Assembly (NCBI GenBank): GCA_001970855.1
Contig: LSSN01000604.1
Location: 4,283-22,930 of the forward strand
Direction: 5' to 3'
From: Smittium culicis
Taxonomy: Eukaryota > Kickxellomycota > Harpellomycetes > Harpellales > Legeriomycetaceae
DNA length: 18,648 bases
Part shown: piece after piece, positions 10,887 through 18,648 of the stretch
Layout of the letters: every line of letters begins with the position of its first letter
How positions within the stretch are numbered: position 1 is the stretch's first letter
The notes under the pieces: model-generated
Databases searched by the model: none
Told to the model about the DNA's origin: nothing
What the model saw: only the letters and a program-made list of their open reading frames with translations
Translations under genes and position numbers: made by a program

Positions 10887-11096
10887 ATGTATTTTAAAAG
10901 CCTGAGTGGTCCACAAAGAAATAGATTGACGACACGGCTTATGTACTTGGGCGTATTCACTGTATTTGCATCCGTTGGAACGTCGTCGCTACTACCTTGC
11001 CACGCCGTAAACTCGCAAATTCATCTCAATGAAGAAACTCAAGATAAAGATTTGAATGTAAAAGTAATTATGAATAACGTCGAAAAGCCCCAATAA
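10887..11096 (+). CDS. Small single-pass membrane protein, 69 residues, unknown function
   Basis: The product starts with a basic segment (PQRNRLTTR at about 9-17), followed by a hydrophobic helix (about 18-38, LMYLGVFTVFASVGTSSLLP), a Pro-Cys-His junction and a short acidic-polar tail rich in Asn, Asp and Glu. This pattern fits a small tail-exposed or inner-membrane protein; the basic stretch before the helix would also suit mitochondrial import. I have an uncertain recollection of similar short fungal hypothetical proteins with a TRL...FASxGxSxLLPC core, but cannot name a family or function. Support for a real gene: base composition well above the flanks, a 236-base ATG-free leader after a TATA-like box, A at -3 of the start, and a poly(A) signal 227 bases after the stop. 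No intron is needed. Confidence 0.7.
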   Translation: MYFKSLSGPQRNRLTTRLMYLGVFTVFASVGTSSLLPCHAVNSQIHLNEETQDKDLNVKVIMNNVEKPQ

Positions 11097-11322
11097 ACCC
11101 CAATCTCACTTTCTCCCTACCTGGATCTAACACACACCAGTAATTATCCTATATGCTTCTTGCTCATCTATCCTTTTTCTCTGATACTTTTGTTACTCTA
11201 GACACTTTTGTTTTTATTTCTGCTTTAATCTCAAGTTATTAATCAAAAAAATCCAGCTTTATGCTCCTTTCACATCCACGCTTGCTATTCACAACGCATG
11301 TAATGAACCTATCGGTTTTTAG

Positions 11323-11328
11323 AATAAA
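11323..11328 (+). terminator. Poly(A) signal AATAAA for the 69-residue gene
   Basis: AATAAA occurs 227 bases downstream of the TAA at 11094-11096, at the end of a pyrimidine-rich, less A+T-rich tract that looks like a 3' UTR. It lies before the opposing SRP54 signal, so the two convergent transcripts need not overlap. Confidence 0.5.
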
Positions 11329-11460
11329 AACAGTTTACATATAATATCTTTGTTCCTTCTGCGTTCTTCTGTTAATAGATCTAAGTATTATAAAGCTATT
11401 TTTTTACTAGTCTGAAACACAAGCTTATCTAACGTAAAAAATACTAGTAAAATGTGAACT

Positions 11461-11466
11461 TTTATT
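11461..11466 (-). terminator. Candidate poly(A) signal for SRP54
   Basis: TTTATT on the plus strand reads AATAAA on the minus strand, about 200 bases after the SRP54 stop codon at 11667-11669. In such A+T-rich DNA the hexamer is common, so the assignment rests on position. Confidence 0.35.
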
Positions 11467-11666
11467 TAGTAATAGTTTATAAACATTTAGAATTGAAAGT
11501 TTGTTTTTCTTAGAAGTTGTTGTATGTAAATAGTAGAAGTTAAGCCCTTCCCAGTTCGTATAAAAATAAAGTTTTATAGTTTCAAAAATATCAAAGTTAC
11601 AAAAAGTAGAAAAAAATAGAAAAGTATGAGCCAAATTGACTAGTAAGCAAATGAAAAGCCAAAAAA

Positions 11667-14152
<2,486 letters not shown>

Positions 14153-14295
14153 TTTTTAGCGTTTATACTACTTTTAACAATCAAGAGGAAATATAGCGGA
14201 GTATTTGAAAGGGATTATTTCTAACTGCCTTAAATATAATATATATTAATTTAAAATCAGTTTATTTTTATACATCTAAAGTATTTGGGTTGTCT

Positions 14296-14645
14296 ATTGG
14301 CACATTCAGAAAGCTTAAACTAAAATTTAGTGAGACGAGATTTTATAGCTATTTTCCATTTGCTTACTCACTTACTATCCACCCAATTGCTAGCTATACT
14401 GAAATTAGAGCCAACCATTACCATTGGTATTATTAAAAGATATCCAATAGCTACACTGAAAGCTAATTCATAAGATATAAAATTTGGCCAATGGAGATAT
14501 GACTACTATAGGAGTCAAATTTTAACTTTTTTCTTCTTATAAGGTTTTTACTTTTTATTACCGAATTAAATTTTAATGTATAGTATAGAAAAGTAAACTA
14601 AAAATTAAAATATATATTATATATTATAGTGATTAATATAATTGG
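14296..14645 (-). promoter_or_regulatory. CCAAT-motif cluster and direct repeat upstream of SRP54
   Basis: CCAAT pentamers on either strand occur at 14296, 14383, 14423, 14444, 14488 and 14641, roughly 145-490 bases upstream of the SRP54 start. Two of them precede copies of AGCTAYACTGAAA (14392-14404 and 14449-14461, 12 of 13 identical), and one lies in the imperfect palindrome CCAACCATTACCATTGG (14411-14427). CCAAT boxes are bound by the HAP/NF-Y complex in fungi. A regulatory role is inferred from density and position only. Confidence 0.4.
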
Positions 14646-16150
14646 TTCGTTATGATTTTAGCCATTATTTTGATATTATTAGAGTTTGTAGTTAAGTTTA
14701 TATTATCCACCCATATCCGTCTCTTTGATTTTTTTTTTTCAATTTAATATTTAATATTCAGCATTTACTCTACGTTACAATTAATTAAAAATACTTTAAT
14801 AAAAAAAAAAATTATATTATTTTCCATCAAAACTTGGTTCAATAAAAAAACCAGACATTTAATCTTGAGCCAGTTTTTTTTTCAAATTTATTTTCCTAAA
14901 ATTTTTGATATTTACTACAATTTTATCTTCGATATTATTTTTGAATTTGTTTATTATACTAATTTCACTTCTATATTTATTAAATGTGTTATTTATAGCT
15001 CTGGATATGTATATTTCCCTTAGTGAAAAAGTGTTTAAATTTTTTTTCGAGGTAGATATGGACTTTCTTTTTCAGAATCTATCCAACTCTTCTATACAAT
15101 AGAAATTACTCCGAGATGTGGGAATATCAGTGAATTTTTTTTCAATAAAATATCTTGTTAATATCCATTATTTTTAATTTTTCTTACAAAAAATAGAACA
15201 TGTGTTACAGTTTTTCTATTTTGCTATTTTGCTATTTTATATTAGACAGTTACGAATATATGTTGGGTTCGGATGATTAGCTCTATTTTATATTATTATT
15301 CTGCCGCTATGGAATAAATATTAGATTTATTTCATTTTTCGATGCTATTAAACTAATTTTAACTTACCCTATTATTAGTCAGTATAATATCCTCTCATAT
15401 GGAGTTATATTTATTCTTTTCCATATTTTTTTTTAGTTTCTACTGTAATTATGAATTCTTTTCTAATTTTCTAATTTTCAGATGATTCTTTTTATGCTTA
15501 TATTGGGTTAGTAATTGATTTTTTTGATATTTTAGCATGTAGTTGCAAAATCCATAAAAATATTTAACTTGAGATTAGAATAATTTTTTATTTTAGCCTT
15601 AGATAATTTATACCAGGAACTTAAATATTCAATAACTGCGAAAATTTATTGTTAGAGACAATTTAGGGAATTTTATTTTGAGTTTTTAATACTAAGACTT
15701 ATAAAAGCTTTTTCATGTTAAACCCATTTAAGTTATAAATCAAGTTTTAAAATAGAAAGGCTAGAAAATTATATTTGTTACTCTTGGAGGAATAAAATTT
15801 ATGTAAAAGCTTTTATATAAGATAGCTCTTTTTAATATTCACTATTTACTAAAAAATTTCATTCATTTGGGGCCAATTTATAATATAGCCTTTTCGTGGT
15901 TATTAAATTGTTTTTAATCTACAAAATTTAGCAAACTATGGCAAATAAAAATAATGAAATTCCGAGACACATAAAATTATTGACTAAAATTATTTTTAAA
16001 ATAGGTGTTTAAAGAATTTGGTGGTGGTTGAGTATTATTTTTTTAAAAATAAGATGCATTTTTGATGTTTTGGAGAAGGGGCGCCTTTAAATAGGGCGGA
16101 AATTGGGGTTGAAACCTGAAAACTAGACTGTGTTTTTCTTTATTCCAAAA
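14646..16150. other. T-rich intergenic region, no gene recognised
   Basis: The plus strand is strongly T-rich (hand count of 15421-15480: 35 T, 14 A). A 65-codon hydrophobic ORF at 14905-15102 is explained by this composition. A short CTATTTTG-type triplication lies near 15217-15240 and a GC patch at about 16075-16110 contains GGCGCC. I see no RNA gene or protein gene. Confidence 0.6.
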
Positions 16151-16155
16151 AAAAA

Positions 16156-16180
16156 GTAAGTATAGTTACCCTATACTTAC
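16156..16180. repeat. Perfect 10-bp stem hairpin, GTAAGTATAG
   Basis: GTAAGTATAG and CTATACTTAC flank a five-base loop. The stem carries the consensus 5' splice site GTAAGT on both strands. No exon is recognisable beside it. It sits near the point where strand composition changes from T-rich to A-rich. Confidence 0.6.
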
Positions 16181-16724
16181 AGAAAAAAACAAATCAGAAA
16201 TACCGCTGTTTACTTTTTAGGGCCAGTATAATAATGGAGTAAAAATAGATAAAGTAAATGATAAGAAATAGGTAAAATGAACTTGTTAATTGTGAACGAA
16301 TAGGAAAATTCCTATTATACTGTATAATATTGAATAAAAAGAAGTATAAAAATATTATAAACTAATATAAAATCATTAAAACTCGTACATTCCTCCAGCA
16401 TACATAAAATTATTTTATTTAGACTTCATGCTTGAACACATTATATTTTATAGCGAAATATAAATGATCAATATAATAACCTCTCCTGAGAAAATTTATT
16501 TATTTAAATCGACCAATGTGTTTTTTATAAACTTATAATATTAACCTTATTACTGAAATAAGAAACTTCTCGGAAAAAAAATAGAAACTAAAATTTAAAT
16601 ACAAGCCGATATAAATAAATGGCGATAGTTGTTAGTATATCGAATCCAGCTCAAATTTCTGTTAAAAACTGTTGATTCCCGGCCTGTTCTTCAAATTCTA
16701 AGAAAAGAATGACCAGCTGTATGA

Positions 16725-16744
16725 AAAATAAATAAATAAATAAA
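16725..16744. repeat. AAAT tetranucleotide microsatellite
   Basis: About five tandem AAAT units in a non-coding A-rich stretch, at the left side of the probable retroelement relic. Confidence 0.8.
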
Positions 16745-16849
16745 TCTGAGTAAGATCAGGAACATAAACACGTATCATACATCGGACGAATATCAATCGA
16801 AGATTTAAAGCAATAAAAAATACTCAGAATTGAAATCTTAGAGGCTCGG

Positions 16850-18648
16850 AAGTGAAATAGGGATGTATTATTCAGGACTAGGCTGATCGATGGCAGCATA
16901 TAGCAGAAGAAATTCTAGATTTATTGAGAGATATATCTATAAAGCCTTAAATGGACTATTTAAGAAAAATTATGTTTTTTAAACTCAGAAACTCAAATTA
17001 CGAGTAAAATAAAAGATTAAAATAGGTTTAATTACAGGAAACTTTATCAATAAAATCTTTCAAAAGTTCAAATTTATGGAACACAGTCGAATCTTCTATT
17101 TATAACTTAGTAAAATATTAAAAGTGATATATAACTACACTAAAACATATGATAATCGAAAGCTAATCGTTTATTAATGATAATTTATTCATAAAATTGA
17201 ACAAATATACATAAAAATATAGTAATATATAATATTATGGTGAGAAAATATACTATATTTGGATAAGGCAATCTCATTATTTCACACAATGAAAGAAATT
17301 AGAATGTCAGAAAAAATAATTCCCGCAAATGGAAAATAAAATAAAAATATAACGGTCATAAAATCCTAAAAACGGTAAAAAATCTATATAAAAAATATAG
17401 AGAAAAGTCATTAAATTGATTTTGACATATTTTGAAACAGCTTAAAACCAAAAAATTAAAGCTTATATATATAAAATAGTAAAAATTCTTGAAAAAATCA
17501 TAAATTTAAGTGCCAATAAAAACATACATACCGAATAATATCAAAAAAATTATAGAAATATATAGAAATATGAAAAATGAAGTGTTATAAAGGAAATTAT
17601 GATAAAAATTAATTAAAGGACTCAAAATTTTTCATTTTTTGTCTGAAATATAAATTTTATTAAATAGTATCCTATTTATAAGACAAAAATGGCATAAAAA
17701 ACAAAAATTACCAAATTTTTAGAAAAAAATAAGCAAGACATGCAATAGTAAGATCAGATTTTTGAAAAATTAGCGAGGAAAAAAAAGATTCTGAAAGATA
17801 TAAAAAATATAAGTTCACAGATAAAAATGGGCTTCAAATCCTGGCGTTTATTAAATCAATCGAAAAGATCTAGCGATCTAGAAAATAATATTCAATAAAA
17901 TGAAAAAAAGCAATATTTGCGTATAGGTCTAATTTACAAAATAATATATGCAGCGAATTGTAACAGCTATATCGATTTATATTTATCCTTAATAATTTTA
18001 TAAATACAAAAAAACATAAAAATGAATTTATGAAATGCAAAATGAACTTAAAATAAGAATATATGAAAAATACCATTCAATTAATTAAAATACGACTTAA
18101 TACCCGAAATAAATTTCCTACAAGAATTCCATAAAAATTAATGCGATATTCACTAGTGAGATAAAAAATGAAGGAGCGATATAAATATAAAAAAAAAAAC
18201 TCAAACTAATAAGAAAAGATGAATAAAAATATATAAGGTAATATATAATATGAAGAATAGTTATTCATCTATTTGGTATTATCAAGTATTTATAAAAAAT
18301 AATTTATACTCTGTATTTACAAAATAATCTTATTTAATTGAAATTTTGAGAATCATTTATTAATCAAAAAATTAAAAATTTTTTTTTAGATAATACTAGG
18401 AGATTTAAATATGACAGAATAAGATTGAGATCCATTGCTTTATCGAAAAAATGAGTTAATTTAAAATTAAGCAAAATATAATATATATTGCATTAGTAAA
18501 ACGCACTAATAAAGAATGGATAATAAAAAATTTTCTTCACGTTACAAAATTCAAAAGAAATTAAGACCAGAGTAGATCAAATACTCGACATAAAAAAATC
18601 TATTCTTATTTTCGGCAAACTAAAAACTCTTACAGGTATATTTTTAGA
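16850..18648 (+). mobile_element. Probable decayed LINE-like retrotransposon, 5' part, truncated by window end
   Basis: The plus strand is A-rich (hand count of 17341-17400: 35 A, 14 T), as is typical of LINE sense strands, and carries broken coding-like frames. One frame from 16887 to 17174 (96 codons) has only three stops, all TAA. Near the end, 18390-18419 reads IILGDLNMTE, preceded in frame by ENHLLIKKLKIFF and a TAG, and followed by two stops within DxDPLLYRKN. This matches the pattern of apurinic-endonuclease-type domains of non-LTR retrotransposons, where a helix precedes the GDFN signature. A segment about 200 bases upstream in another frame (TSEIKNEGAI) would suit the mid-domain. Numerous stops and frame changes show it is dead. 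Boundaries are guesses and a reverse transcriptase would lie beyond the window. Confidence 0.4.

Noticed and set aside
11425..11634. 69-codon minus-strand ORF downstream of SRP54
   Set aside because: It falls in the SRP54 3' UTR, has skewed composition and no independent promoter.
14905..15102. 65-residue hydrophobic ORF
   Set aside because: Phe/Leu/Ile-rich translation is expected from T-rich DNA. There is no start context, poly(A) signal or composition shift to support it.
16156..16200. U1 snRNA-like 5' end (ATACTTAC)
   Set aside because: The match ends after eight bases and none of the following U1 stem-loops or Sm site is present.
17870..18076. 68-codon minus-strand ORF
   Set aside because: It is antisense to the A-rich probable LINE relic; Phe/Tyr/Ile-rich composition follows from the strand bias.

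Overview
This window is eukaryotic nuclear DNA. Intergenic sequence is extremely A+T-rich and full of homopolymers and short repeats. The genes are less A+T-rich, and two of them are split by short GT-AG introns of about 69-160 bases. The protein-coding content is a P5B-type ATPase close to fungal Ypk9 in its motifs, a nine-exon SRP54 and a tiny fungal-looking membrane protein. Together with the small introns this suggests a fungus, perhaps an early-diverging A+T-rich lineage. The lineage is an inference, because no rRNA or other marker is present.

Layout. Positions 1-150 are a perfect TATTAG hexamer array. About 151-3800 is gene-poor. It holds a 256-bp inverted-repeat element (2864-3119) that looks like a small non-autonomous transposon, an unrecognised 123-codon minus-strand ORF (3346-3717), a fossil-like coding scrap (1214-1360) and isolated G/C-rich islands. 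A P5B ATPase gene runs forward from about 3832 to 8885: three short N-terminal exons joined by phase-1 introns, then one 4.3-kb exon with the whole catalytic core. A 2-kb spacer follows, with inverted repeats. A 69-residue membrane protein gene lies at 10887-11096 on the plus strand, with a TATA-like box upstream and a poly(A) signal downstream. SRP54 lies on the minus strand at 11667-14152 and converges on it. I could rebuild its full 512-residue reading frame from nine exons. Positions 14153-16150 hold the SRP54 promoter (a cluster of CCAAT motifs and a direct repeat) and then T-rich sequence. From about 16.2 kb to the end the plus strand becomes A-rich. It carries broken, stop-poor reading frames, including a short match to the GDxN signature of LINE-type endonucleases, so it is probably a decayed non-LTR retrotransposon that runs off the window.

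The genes do not form a functional unit. The ATPase is a membrane pump of the endo-lysosomal/vacuolar type, SRP54 is the GTPase of co-translational targeting to the ER, and the small protein is of unknown function. The most noteworthy points are the well-supported SRP54 and ATPase gene models, the long terminal-inverted-repeat element, the probable LINE relic at the right end, the small conserved-looking membrane protein, and the uncertain start of the ATPase gene with its chained upstream ORFs and alternative splice sites. I found no evidence for a new multi-gene system.
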